This document shows positions 42,687-50,077 of a stretch of 50,077 bases of DNA, piece by piece. The position numbers and the translations under genes are program-made. Positions within the stretch are counted from its first letter, which is position 1. The number at the start of each line of letters is the position of its first letter. The notes under the pieces are model-generated. The model did no database searches. It was not told where the DNA came from and was given only the letters and a program-made list of their open reading frames with translations. The stretch lies in contig CAINOC010000032.1 of NCBI GenBank assembly GCA_903851385.1, positions 1-50,077 on the forward strand. Reading direction: 5' to 3'. Source of the stretch: an uncultured Chlorobiaceae bacterium. GTDB lineage: Bacteria > Bacteroidota > Chlorobiia > Chlorobiales > Chlorobiaceae.

Positions 42687-43706
42687 TCACCCAACCCGGA
42701 TCACTACCTTGCCAAAATGACTCGCGCTGGCGAGGAGGCGATACGCCTCCTGGGCCTGATCAAATTCGAATACTCGGTCGATGACGGGTCGCATTTTGTG
42801 CAATGCGATTGCGCGATTCATCGCCACGAACATTTCACGCGATCCGACATAAATCCCTTGCAGTGTTGCTGATTTTCCCATCAACTTTGTGGGATTGATT
42901 TCTCCGCTCGTCAGTACGCCGATCAGCGCGATCTTCCCGCCAAACCGCACGCTATCGATCGAACGCGGCAAAGTACCCGCGCCGCCGACCTCGACGACGA
43001 GATCGACGCCGCGCTTGGCGGTGGCCTCAAGTACGCCGAGCTGCCATTCCGGAAATGTTTTGTAGTTCACCGTTGCGTCGGCGCCCATCGCAAATGCACG
43101 GTGGATTTTTTCATCATGAGACGACGTCGCGATGACCCTCGCGCCGTGCATCCTCGCGAACTGCAACGCAAATATCGAGACGCCGCCAGTGCCAAGCACC
43201 AGTACCGTTTCGCCGGCGCGTGTCCGGCCGAAATCCACCACTGCGTGCCAGGCGGTGACCGCGGCGCAGGGCAGGGTAGAGCCTTCCTCGAATGAGAGGT
43301 GCTCAGGTATATGAACCACTCCATCCTCGTGCAGCACCACCTGCTCGGCTAACATTCCATCGATCGCGCCGCCGAGCGCGCTGGCTCCAGCTTCCCGTGA
43401 CCCTTCGGCGGTGACACCACCCGCGATCCATTTCTGCATAAAAATTCCGGCGACACGGTCACCCACCTTTACCCGCGAGACTTTGTTGCCAATAGCGATC
43501 ACCTCGCCTGCGCCGTCGGAACAGGGTATTAGGTTCGGCCGATGACCGCGTGCATACGTGCCACGGAGTACCATCAGATCGCGGTAGTTGAGCGAAACCG
43601 CGCGGACGCGGATCAGAACCTCATGATCCCCCGGTGCCGGATCGGTCGCCTCGGCTAGCGAGAGGTTCTCGATCGCGCCGGGTTCGGGAATTTGATACAG
43701 TTTCAT
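42687..43706 (-). CDS. MDR-superfamily NAD(P)-dependent oxidoreductase
   Basis: A 339-aa quinone-oxidoreductase/alcohol-dehydrogenase-like enzyme. The N-terminal GroES-like domain shows NYRDLMVLRGTYARG and PCSDGAGEVIAIG; the Rossmann domain has VLVLGTGGVSIFALQFARM near residue 170. The catalytic-zinc cysteine is not obvious. Its DNA is visibly richer in G+C than its neighbours, suggesting recent transfer. It lies beside a group II intron remnant. Confidence 0.88.
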   Translation of the reverse strand: MKLYQIPEPGAIENLSLAEATDPAPGDHEVLIRVRAVSLNYRDLMVLRGTYARGHRPNLIPCSDGAGEVIAIGNKVSRVKVGDRVAGIFMQKWIAGGVTAEGSREAGASALGGAIDGMLAEQVVLHEDGVVHIPEHLSFEEGSTLPCAAVTAWHAVVDFGRTRAGETVLVLGTGGVSIFALQFARMHGARVIATSSHDEKIHRAFAMGADATVNYKTFPEWQLGVLEATAKRGVDLVVEVGGAGTLPRSIDSVRFGGKIALIGVLTSGEINPTKLMGKSATLQGIYVGSREMFVAMNRAIALHKMRPVIDRVFEFDQAQEAYRLLASASHFGKVVIRVG

Positions 43707-43915
43707 GTCCCTCTGCCTCGTTCATTTTGTAAAATGTTCCTTATACGCTTTTGGGCAAATCAAAAGTTTCATGCAAGGTATGGCAAAAAAAGAAAAAAGG
43801 TACTGTTGCCCCACTCCCTGTAAACTGAACAGTTTGAAAATCAAGTTTTTATTGGGGCGCGTATCGCCCCTTAATCGGTCACCTCAAAAGTAGAAATCCC
43901 GGCTTCAAAACACTG
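43707..43915. other. intergenic region with GGGGCG hairpin
   Basis: No gene seen. A short perfect hairpin GGGGCG-CGTAT-CGCCCC lies at about 43855-43871 without a following T tract on either strand. Confidence 0.45.
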
Positions 43916-45106
43916 TTAGTTCTTCAATTCTAGACCAAGCGTTATAAGATCGACTTTTTGTGCTGTTTCAATTGATTGGCCTTTTGAATAATTGAATTTG
44001 AGTGCCAAATTCTTATTGTTTTCCAACCACCAAGTTCCAGAGGTAGTGAAAAGATGAACGTTTGAACCATTGCCACTGATAACTCCTTTATACTCGTAGG
44101 AAACACCTAATACAAATGGAAGGTCTTTGCTGAAAGAAATATCGAGCGAAGTCAGACCACCAGCACGAAACCAATCATCCCCAGGCTCTCTGGTAGTATG
44201 TATGCCTCCCTTCTTCGTCACGCTGTAATCGAATTTTGGAACAATCCTCAACTGATACTGTAGACCGGTATTGGGAATATCCATAAAGCTTCCAAGGTAA
44301 AGAGATGATCCTAAAACGTAACCTGTAAATTCAGCAGAAGCTTCGGCCCCATAGATTTCATCAGCAAATGAGAAATCGGTAAGGTAGAATGGTCTAGCCG
44401 TTAGATACCATAAGGCACTTTTAGTACTTCCCGGACTAATGACAAAAGTTGCCGGCAGGTTATACTCCAACTCTTCAACATTATTTGACGAACCAGCAGT
44501 AGTGCTGACATTCCAGGAAACTGCCGGAGTCATCCACATCCAATATGATTTTCCTCCACCTAATGATGGCGATGAAAGAACGGTCATCCTGTAACCCAAT
44601 GCTCCAGCTGAATTCCATGTATTTCCGTTGTTCTTCAGACGGTTCTGTGAAAATGAAAATGTCGCTCCTTTAGCGATCTTTGGATTGGGGTCGAGAAGAT
44701 TCAGATTTGAAACGTTGTCACGCAAATATATACCATCGTCTTTGGACGCAGAATTCTTTTGATCGGTCTTGGCGGAGGAAACGGCACTCTTTGGGCCACA
44801 CTTATCTATTTCTTGCCATGTCCAGGGTGAATCGTGACCAGTTAGCTGTTTGAGGTCAACCAGCTGATCACCCATGATCAAAATCAACTTTTTTTCGAAG
44901 AAAACGGTAGTCTTTGGATCGATAACCTGCCCTAAATTTGGGTCATTTTTAAAAAAAAGATAAAGGGCAGCCTCATATTCATGAAGATAACCGTCGTTTC
45001 GTGCAAATTTTTCTGCTGAAATTTGTTCGACAGAAAAAGCTTTTTGTACTGGAAATGCCAATAGCACTGTCACGATAAAAGCATTCAGGATCAAACGGTA
45101 TTTCAT
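43916..45106 (-). CDS. putative outer-membrane beta-barrel protein
   Basis: A 396-aa protein with a signal peptide (LILNAFIVTVLLAFPVQKAFS). After an N-terminal soluble domain of about 120 residues, alternating hydrophobic/polar strands fill the remainder (YRMTVLSSPSLG, YWMWMTPAVSWNVST, ALWYLTARPFYLTDF) and the chain ends in an amphipathic strand LITLGLELKN. This matches outer-membrane barrels in composition, not a named family. Possible transport or surface role. Confidence 0.65.
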   Translation of the reverse strand: MKYRLILNAFIVTVLLAFPVQKAFSVEQISAEKFARNDGYLHEYEAALYLFFKNDPNLGQVIDPKTTVFFEKKLILIMGDQLVDLKQLTGHDSPWTWQEIDKCGPKSAVSSAKTDQKNSASKDDGIYLRDNVSNLNLLDPNPKIAKGATFSFSQNRLKNNGNTWNSAGALGYRMTVLSSPSLGGGKSYWMWMTPAVSWNVSTTAGSSNNVEELEYNLPATFVISPGSTKSALWYLTARPFYLTDFSFADEIYGAEASAEFTGYVLGSSLYLGSFMDIPNTGLQYQLRIVPKFDYSVTKKGGIHTTREPGDDWFRAGGLTSLDISFSKDLPFVLGVSYEYKGVISGNGSNVHLFTTSGTWWLENNKNLALKFNYSKGQSIETAQKVDLITLGLELKN

Positions 45107-45123
45107 AGCAATAGCGTTAGTTG

Positions 45124-45435
45124 TTATACCTCTATTTTATGAACGGCAGGAATATCGTTCCAGATAATATCCCTTAATCCCTTTACATCTGTTGCATTTT
45201 TAAGATCAACAATCGGTGTTTGCGCACAGACATCTATAAAGTGGACAGTCTCAATCGGTCCTTCTAAAGCCATTATCGCGTTTACGTTCTTATTTATCGG
45301 CGGAGTCAACAAACTCATGCCTGAAGTGATCGTGATACTTTCCAAATGCCACTCTTTTTTTAGCATAATGATTGTCCGCTCTAGCGCCTGAGCATTGGAA
45401 ATCTTCACAATATTTTCATGTAAACATTGCACCAT
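45124..45435 (-). CDS. 103-aa hypothetical protein
   Basis: A small soluble protein, MVQCLHENIVKISNAQALER to PAVHKIEV, 17 bp upstream of the barrel gene and probably co-transcribed. No motif recognised; no clear Shine-Dalgarno. Confidence 0.5.
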   Translation of the reverse strand: MVQCLHENIVKISNAQALERTIIMLKKEWHLESITITSGMSLLTPPINKNVNAIMALEGPIETVHFIDVCAQTPIVDLKNATDVKGLRDIIWNDIPAVHKIEV

Positions 45436-45739
45436 AACAGTAATATTTAATTATTAATGAGGTTGTAATAGAATATAAAAAAACAATAAAAGAGAGGGTT
45501 ATCCACAAAAATCCCATTTTCTTTCGTTTTAATAAATGTACTACTAACAAGATATTACAGTGTGAATACAATGAAAGAGGATGTGGAGCATGCTCCAAGC
45601 ACTGAAAAATAAGATTCCATGACTATTATCGAATCTAAAAAGAGGTACGGGGTAACATTGACTCTTAAAAATTGTTAAGAAAAATGGATGAGCCCCCTAT
45701 AAGACCACTTCTTCTTGCCAAAAAGCTGTATGTGCGTAT
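45436..45739. other. intergenic region before direct repeat
   Basis: AT-rich, with no supported gene. The stretch from about 45692 may be a more diverged continuation of the long repeat (compare CCCCCTATAAGAC here with CCCCCTGTAGAC at 31015). Confidence 0.5.
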
Positions 45740-45934
45740 GGCCCCTTAATGCATAGGTCAGTCTCTGCTTCACATAAAGGCATCTTATCCAACAAATTGC
45801 AACTTAAGCCCTATACGCCGAGAGCAGATAAAATCTTCTTTTGGCGGGCTCAGTTTTGAGAAGGGGACAATTAAAACTTTTTGAGTCTCGAAATTTTCGA
45901 TAAACGAAATTGCCTCTCGAGGTTATCAGTCATC
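45740..45934. repeat. long direct repeat, copy 2
   Basis: Matches 31059-31241 in the same orientation, with an additional stretch of about 12 bp near 45816-45829. Its right end includes the last two codons and stop of the 102-aa minus-strand gene (GATGACTGA read on that strand). Confidence 0.85.
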
Positions 45935-46234
45935 TTCATTGTGCGTTTCCGAAAAAGTCTGCTCAGCATCAGACCTTATCTTGTTCAGTACATCACCGGA
46001 GGGCTTAAGAAGCTCCAGAGTTTTAGGGTTAAAGAGCAGGTTTCCTGCCACAGCTCCAATAGCCCCGACACCAATCCCGTGAATAGCATGAAAAAATATC
46101 GGAACAGCTAACGGAATAGCTAATGGAAGTGCCAAAGGAAGCGCCAAGGGAAGAGTAATAACCGGAGCAAGGAGTACAAGTTGGTAAATATCCGGTTGTG
46201 TCGTTTTATTTTCTGCAGTATTTTCTTCAGGCAT
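45926..46234 (-). CDS. small membrane protein with LPLALP repeats
   Basis: A 102-aa protein. A hydrophilic N-terminus is followed by a hydrophobic stretch of about 30 residues containing repeated LPLA units, encoded by an 18-bp tandem DNA repeat, then a Gly/Ala-rich second segment and an acidic tail. Likely two membrane passes. Not recognised. Its 3' end forms the edge of the long direct repeat. Confidence 0.6.
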   Translation of the reverse strand: MPEENTAENKTTQPDIYQLVLLAPVITLPLALPLALPLAIPLAVPIFFHAIHGIGVGAIGAVAGNLLFNPKTLELLKPSGDVLNKIRSDAEQTFSETHNEDD

Positions 46235-46363
46235 GGCAGTTATAAAATATCAAGTTGGAATAAAGATAAACTAATTTTCTCTTTCAACGTAAAACTCTTG
46301 TTTAGAATAGGCCGGTTTTAGGGATGGGGTCAGAGTGTTGCGATAAGTAAACAAAAGAGTAGG

Positions 46364-47776
46364 TTATGCATCTTCTTCGACGTGAGCATGACTGACATTC
46401 TCGCCATCCCTTGCCCTCAACGTGCGGAAAAAGAGGGCCGACAAAATGGTAGTGCACCCCATAACTGCAAATGCATGATGCAAGGCATTGAGAACTGCTG
46501 TGTGATCTGATTGCGCAAAGCCATGTAAATACCACGCCGCAACCAGAGAACCGCAGGCCAGCCCGAAGCTGAGCGATATTTGCTGCAAGCAGCTGAAAAG
46601 AGAACTAGCCATGCTGGAATCTTCGGAAGCGATGTCGGCATAGGCCATACTGTTCATACTTGAGAATTGCAGCGAGTTGAAAAAGCCCAAGGCCAGGCTG
46701 CGCAGGATGATTCCTGTTTGTGGCGTTTCCGGCGTTACTGAGGCAAAGCTGATAATGACCACCCCGATCATCAGCGTGTTAAACATTAAAACTTTGCGAT
46801 AGCCATATTTTTTCAACACGGGTTCAGAAATCAACTTCATGCCCATGGCCGCTGCAGCTGTCGGCATCATCAGAAGGCCGGCATGCCATGCCGGAAGGCC
46901 AAGTCCCAACTGGTAAAGCAAGGGCATTAAAAACGGTAGACCGCCGATACCGAGCCTTGTAACAAAACCGCCGACAACAGAAACACGGAACGTCCTTATC
47001 TTCAATAAGGATAGATTCAAGAGAGGGAATTGGTGATGTCTGGCATGCCAGACATAAGCCCCAAGCAATCCAAGAGAAAGAGCGAGCAGCGCAAGAATAA
47101 GCGAACTATCGGCCTGATATTCGCCGAATATCTCCAGGATCCACGACAGCAATGCCGTGCCGGAACCAAACAGAATAATTCCGCTAACATCAAGCGGATG
47201 TAGCGTATCGCCATGATAATCAGGCATATAGCGATAAATCAAAAACAACGCGATCAATCCTACCGGCACATTGACGAAAAAAATATCCCGCCACGACAGC
47301 CAATGCACGATAAGTCCACCGACTGTCGGTCCCAATAGCGGCCCAATCAGCGCGGGGATAATGACGAAGTTCATTGCGTGCAGAAGCTCTGATTTAGGAA
47401 ATGTCCGGATGATCGTCAGGCGACCGACAGGAACCATCATGGCAGCGCCGATGCCTTGCAGGATACGCATAGCGATCATCATAGGCGCGTTCACCGATAA
47501 ACCGCATAAAACAGAAGAGAGCGTGAAAATCAAAATAGCCGTCGAGAAAACACGGCGTGTACCAAAACGATCGGCCATCCAGCCGCTAAACGGAATGCAA
47601 ACGGCCAAACTCAGGATATAGCTGGCAACGACGGCTTTAAGGCTAAGCGGCGCAACATGGAGGCTAGCCGCCATAGCAGGCACTGCCGTATTGATGATTG
47701 TGGAATCCATCTGCTCCATGAAGAGAGCCGTGGCCACAACCCAGGGCAGATACTTTTTGATACGCGCTTCATTCAT
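46364..47776 (-). CDS. DHA2-family MFS multidrug exporter
   Basis: About 470 aa from ATG 47776 (a TTG at 47800 extends it). It has 14 hydrophobic segments in the EmrB/QacA arrangement. Motif A-like GWMADRFGTRRVF is near residue 72 and motif C-like sequence near IIPALIGPLLGPTVGG; the N-terminus MEQMDSTIINTAVPAM is the DHA2 hallmark. It exports drugs or other small molecules using the proton gradient; substrate unknown. It has no adjacent EmrA-like partner. No terminator is visible. Confidence 0.92.
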   Translation of the reverse strand: MNEARIKKYLPWVVATALFMEQMDSTIINTAVPAMAASLHVAPLSLKAVVASYILSLAVCIPFSGWMADRFGTRRVFSTAILIFTLSSVLCGLSVNAPMMIAMRILQGIGAAMMVPVGRLTIIRTFPKSELLHAMNFVIIPALIGPLLGPTVGGLIVHWLSWRDIFFVNVPVGLIALFLIYRYMPDYHGDTLHPLDVSGIILFGSGTALLSWILEIFGEYQADSSLILALLALSLGLLGAYVWHARHHQFPLLNLSLLKIRTFRVSVVGGFVTRLGIGGLPFLMPLLYQLGLGLPAWHAGLLMMPTAAAAMGMKLISEPVLKKYGYRKVLMFNTLMIGVVIISFASVTPETPQTGIILRSLALGFFNSLQFSSMNSMAYADIASEDSSMASSLFSCLQQISLSFGLACGSLVAAWYLHGFAQSDHTAVLNALHHAFAVMGCTTILSALFFRTLRARDGENVSHAHVEEDA

Positions 47777-47913
47777 AGATGGGGAACATGGCGCTGCCAA
47801 ATTTCAGGCTTCTTCGCAACTTGACACTGCCCTGTGTAACCATACGCAAGTCGTCTCTCATCAAGAGGTTGTCAGACCATATGAATATAATCCTGCCTGA
47901 TCGAATTTTTTCT

Positions 47914-48150
47914 CTAGATGAGAAGAATGGGGAGTCTATAATCAAAGTCACTCAATGACTGTTCTTCATTGACAATAACCTCTTTATCTAACAGTAGGTA
48001 TTTGGAATGAAGTACCCCTTCTCGAAAGGTAATCCTGCCAATTGCATGAAGTTCCATGATCAAACGTGAAGCCATGATGATAAACTCTGGACGCGAGCCA
48101 TATTTTTTTATGGCATGGTCAAGCCTTTCAATTGCTTTTTCAGGCGTCAT
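47914..48150 (-). CDS. 78-aa hypothetical protein
   Basis: A small protein with an excellent ribosome-binding site (AAAGGAG eight bases before ATG 48150). It is helical at the N-terminus (TPEKAIERLDHAIKKYG) and strand-rich after. No motif recognised. Confidence 0.65.
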   Translation of the reverse strand: MTPEKAIERLDHAIKKYGSRPEFIIMASRLIMELHAIGRITFREGVLHSKYLLLDKEVIVNEEQSLSDFDYRLPILLI

Positions 48151-48230
48151 TGTTGCTCCTTTGGAGTTGTTTTGTCAAAATCCACTTTATAGCCAGGATA
48201 TTGTTCACATATGTGTCACAGCCCCCATGT

Positions 48231-48268
48231 AAAAAAAGGAGCAGGACGACAGAGCCCTCTCTGCCCCT
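48231..48268 (-). terminator. terminator of the hsp20 operon
   Basis: On the minus strand AGGGGCAG pairs with CTGCTCCT (one G-U pair) and is followed by T7. It lies about 50 bp after the stop of the DUF2934-like gene. Confidence 0.75.
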
Positions 48269-48314
48269 TGAGTTTTTTTATAAAGCTCCTTGTTCAGGAT
48301 TCCGGAACATGTTA

Positions 48315-48452
48315 TTAGTCGGAATAATCCTCATGAAAGGAAACTTCAGCCTCATACCAATCCTCTTTATCTTCTCCTTGTTGTTCTCCCTTTTGTTTCC
48401 AAATGTAGTATGCAGCAAGTCTGATTTCTTTCTCACGCTCTTCCGGTGACAT
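48315..48452 (-). CDS. DUF2934-like mini protein
   Basis: A 45-aa protein, MSPEEREKEIRLAAYYIWKQ and KEDWYEAEVSFHEDYSD. The pattern of a basic helix with R-x-x-A-Y-x-I/L-W-x-x-x-G followed by a W-x-x-A-E element is that of DUF2934, a short stand-alone family of unknown function. It begins 40 bp after hsp20 on the same strand and shares its terminator, suggesting a stress-linked role. Upstream codons in frame contain CTCEFC but no start codon. Confidence 0.7.
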   Translation of the reverse strand: MSPEEREKEIRLAAYYIWKQKGEQQGEDKEDWYEAEVSFHEDYSD

Positions 48453-48492
48453 TGAACAAAATTCACACGTACACTCTTCTTCCTGGTGAGAT

Positions 48493-48912
48493 TTATTTCA
48501 CCGGAATTTCTTTTCCTGTTTTGACTTGGGGCTCGATTTTCGGCACCATGATTTTCAGAACACCATTCTCATAGGTTGCCTCAATTTTATCAGCAGCAAC
48601 ATTTTCGCCTACAGTAAAGCTTCTGTAAAAACTTCCCCATGACCGCTCGATACGGTGAAATCCTTTTTTCTTTTCCTCCTCGCTCTGGGTTCTTTCTGCG
48701 CTGATAGAAAGCACATCATCTTCCATCGAAACCTTGATATCCTCTTTTTTGATACCAGGCATATCGGCCTCAATGAAAATGGCCTTTACATCCTCAGCGA
48801 TATCCACTTTGAAGGATGGAGCCACTAAAGAAGAAAAGAAAGGCGAAACATTGTCGTTCAATACATCCTCAAAGTGCTTCAAATGATCCCGTTTAAAAAG
48901 TGCAAGTGACAT
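48493..48912 (-). CDS. small heat-shock protein Hsp20
   Basis: A 139-aa alpha-crystallin-domain chaperone that holds unfolding proteins. The domain starts at FKVDIAEDVKAIFIEADMPG; GVLKIMVPKIEP near the C-terminus is the conserved strand, followed by an I-P-V tail that mediates oligomer contacts. A strong AAGGAGA site precedes ATG 48912. First gene of a two-gene unit with the DUF2934-like gene. Confidence 0.95.
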   Translation of the reverse strand: MSLALFKRDHLKHFEDVLNDNVSPFFSSLVAPSFKVDIAEDVKAIFIEADMPGIKKEDIKVSMEDDVLSISAERTQSEEEKKKGFHRIERSWGSFYRSFTVGENVAADKIEATYENGVLKIMVPKIEPQVKTGKEIPVK

Positions 48913-49033
48913 AACAGTATCTCCTTGTTATAGTTAAAATATATTGATATTGCGCAAGCTACAGGCCTTATTTATATATTATATATATAACGATAAATAC
49001 TTCAAATTGGAAACAAAAAAAAGAGAGGTGACG

Positions 49034-49297
49034 ATGACTACATTGAAAAAAATCATATTGGATGTCGAGAACGAAATCGGTGGGCCTCAATGGTCGACTT
49101 GGAAGAGTCCTCAAGATATCATCTATGTTTATGCGCCTTATGGGGTGGCCCCGGGAGAGGGTGCTGTGACTGAACGATTTGTTGTCAGCGTCCTTGAGAG
49201 AGCTATTGCATCGAATGGAAAAACCCTGCCGAGTGATTTTGCTCTTTATGAACACATGATTATTAAAAGCCTGATCTCGTCAACCGGTAACAGTTAA
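49034..49297 (+). CDS. 87-aa hypothetical protein
   Basis: ATG 49034 is chosen because AGAGAGGTG lies just upstream; the frame extends to 48944 without another good signal. A soluble protein, MTTLKKIILDVENEIGGPQW to ISSTGNS. Not recognised. Convergent with the 64-aa minus-strand gene. Confidence 0.65.
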   Translation: MTTLKKIILDVENEIGGPQWSTWKSPQDIIYVYAPYGVAPGEGAVTERFVVSVLERAIASNGKTLPSDFALYEHMIIKSLISSTGNS

Positions 49298-49318
49298 AGA
49301 GTTTCAGCGCACTGGAGT

Positions 49319-49513
49319 TTAGACGATATTTTGCGCACCAAAGGTTCCTCCATCAATTGGTATCACTATTGCTACACGTTTTTTTTCCTTGTCGAGTAAC
49401 CAGATATCCCGACCACTTTCTATAGTTTCCCTGATCAGCTTCAAAAATTCTCTTGCATTAACGCTGTCGGGATTGCTCATCTGCTTTAAGAAATCATCCA
49501 ATAAGAGTTCCAT
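49319..49513 (-). CDS. 64-aa hypothetical protein
   Basis: A small protein with ribosome-binding site GGGAG before ATG 49513. A helical first part (DDFLKQMSNPDSVNAREFLKL) is followed by strands DIWLLDKEKKRVAIVIP. Size and layout recall small antitoxins, but no toxin adjoins it. Confidence 0.6.
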   Translation of the reverse strand: MELLLDDFLKQMSNPDSVNAREFLKLIRETIESGRDIWLLDKEKKRVAIVIPIDGGTFGAQNIV

Positions 49514-49715
49514 ACCACTCCCTGTTTTAATAGGTTAACTGAAAAAGCTTTAAAATTTCTGGACATGTGCCCCAATAAAAAGGAGCAAATGGCTATGGTA
49601 AAAGCATTACATCTGATAGAATAAAACTGAAAACCGATTCTAAGGCCAAGCAGAACAGGGTTGCTTGAGGGGATTAATTCACCCAGCTTGCGGCGAAAAG
49701 GTTAAAATATATTTT

Positions 49716-49745
49716 GAAAAAGATACCCCGCTGCTTGCAGCGGGG
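49716..49745 (-). terminator. terminator-like hairpin
   Basis: A perfect palindrome, CCCCGCTGC-TT-GCAGCGGGG (49726-49745), followed on the minus strand by TATCTTTTTC. It lies 50 bp past the stop of the secreted Tyr/Arg-rich protein gene. Confidence 0.7.
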
Positions 49746-49794
49746 AGACTTCATTGAATTATTGCTAAGGTAATATAAAATCAATGAGTAACGT

Positions 49795-50031
49795 TTATAC
49801 CAGTTTCATGGCTGCCGTTGATGTTGACAACCCTGAATGGCGGTAATATCTTCTATGCCCATTGCGGTAGTAATAATATCTTCTATGCCCATTGCGGTAG
49901 TAATAATGCTGGTGCTGCCTTCGTCCTCCCAAGTGGATATTTACACCTATACCAGCCTGCGCATCAGTCAGAGGAGTGCCCAAAAACATTCCGGCAATTC
50001 CTATGGCTATCAACATGGTTTTTTTCATCAT
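49795..50031 (-). CDS. small secreted Tyr/Arg/His-rich repeat protein
   Basis: A 78-aa protein with a signal peptide (KKTMLIAIGIAGMFLGTPLTDAQA) and a strong AGGAGA site. The short mature part contains two copies of the decapeptide YYYRNGHRRY, encoded by a 30-bp tandem DNA repeat near 49848-49908. Similar short GxHLGGxxHxxYYxHGHRR-type exported proteins exist in many Gram-negatives without a known role. Confidence 0.75.
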   Translation of the reverse strand: MMKKTMLIAIGIAGMFLGTPLTDAQAGIGVNIHLGGRRQHQHYYYRNGHRRYYYYRNGHRRYYRHSGLSTSTAAMKLV

Positions 50032-50077
50032 AATTCTCCTGTTCAGTTGTTATTAAATACCGACAGTAATGGTGAAC

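Noticed and set aside
43855-43871. GGGGCG hairpin as rho-independent terminator
   Set aside because: Neither strand has a T tract directly after the stem.
48132-48449. 105-codon plus-strand hydrophobic ORF
   Set aside because: It lies antisense to the DUF2934-like gene and the operon terminator and has no motif or ribosome-binding site.

Overview
The window comes from a green sulfur bacterium (Chlorobiaceae; a Chlorobium/Pelodictyon-type genome is likely, species not determinable here). The diagnostic genes are the magnesium-chelatase set bchI-bchD-bchH for (bacterio)chlorophyll synthesis at 21.8-28.8 kb, beside a membrane-bound uptake hydrogenase operon hupS-hupL-hupC-hupD (4.9-9.0 kb). Numerous tandem heptamer arrays (CTCAGCA and CTGCCRA types) are scattered through the left 30 kb, two of them translated inside genes.

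Left part (0-9 kb): a gene fragment leaving the window, manB-like phosphohexomutase, two toxin-antitoxin pairs (ParD-like/RelE and AbrB-like/PIN), a secreted HExxH metallopeptidase, a Sel1-repeat protein whose N-terminus is made of translated heptamers, then the hydrogenase operon. The small subunit carries the two extra cysteines known from oxygen-tolerant hydrogenases.

Middle (9-30.6 kb): housekeeping and photosynthesis genes. These are folE and a PTPS/QueD homologue (overlapping, minus strand), OsmC-like, DedA, three hypotheticals, ABC-F ATPase, AlkD-like DNA repair protein, prolyl oligopeptidase, RluD-like pseudouridine synthase, a dihydrolipoamide dehydrogenase interrupted in frame by a heptamer array, bchI/bchD/bchH, guaB and tRNA-Ser(GGA).

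Right part (30.6-46 kb): accessory DNA. It lies between two imperfect direct repeats of about 185-195 bp (31059-31241 and 45740-45934), starting just downstream of tRNA-Ser. It holds a minus-strand operon-like series: a 113-aa protein, radical SAM/SPASM peptide maturase, B12-type radical SAM enzyme, a short ORF, TPR protein, M24-like protein with altered metal ligands, cytoplasmic-looking S8 subtilase, and a methylthiotransferase-like radical SAM enzyme. This looks like a peptide-modification (RiPP-like) system that I do not recognise as a named one. Around it are an IS4 transposase remnant, a group II intron 3' remnant, an aldo/keto reductase, a GC-rich MDR oxidoreductase and a putative outer-membrane protein.

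Far right (46-50 kb): a small membrane protein, a DHA2-type MFS exporter, a small-heat-shock-protein gene followed by a DUF2934-like mini gene, and several small hypotheticals.
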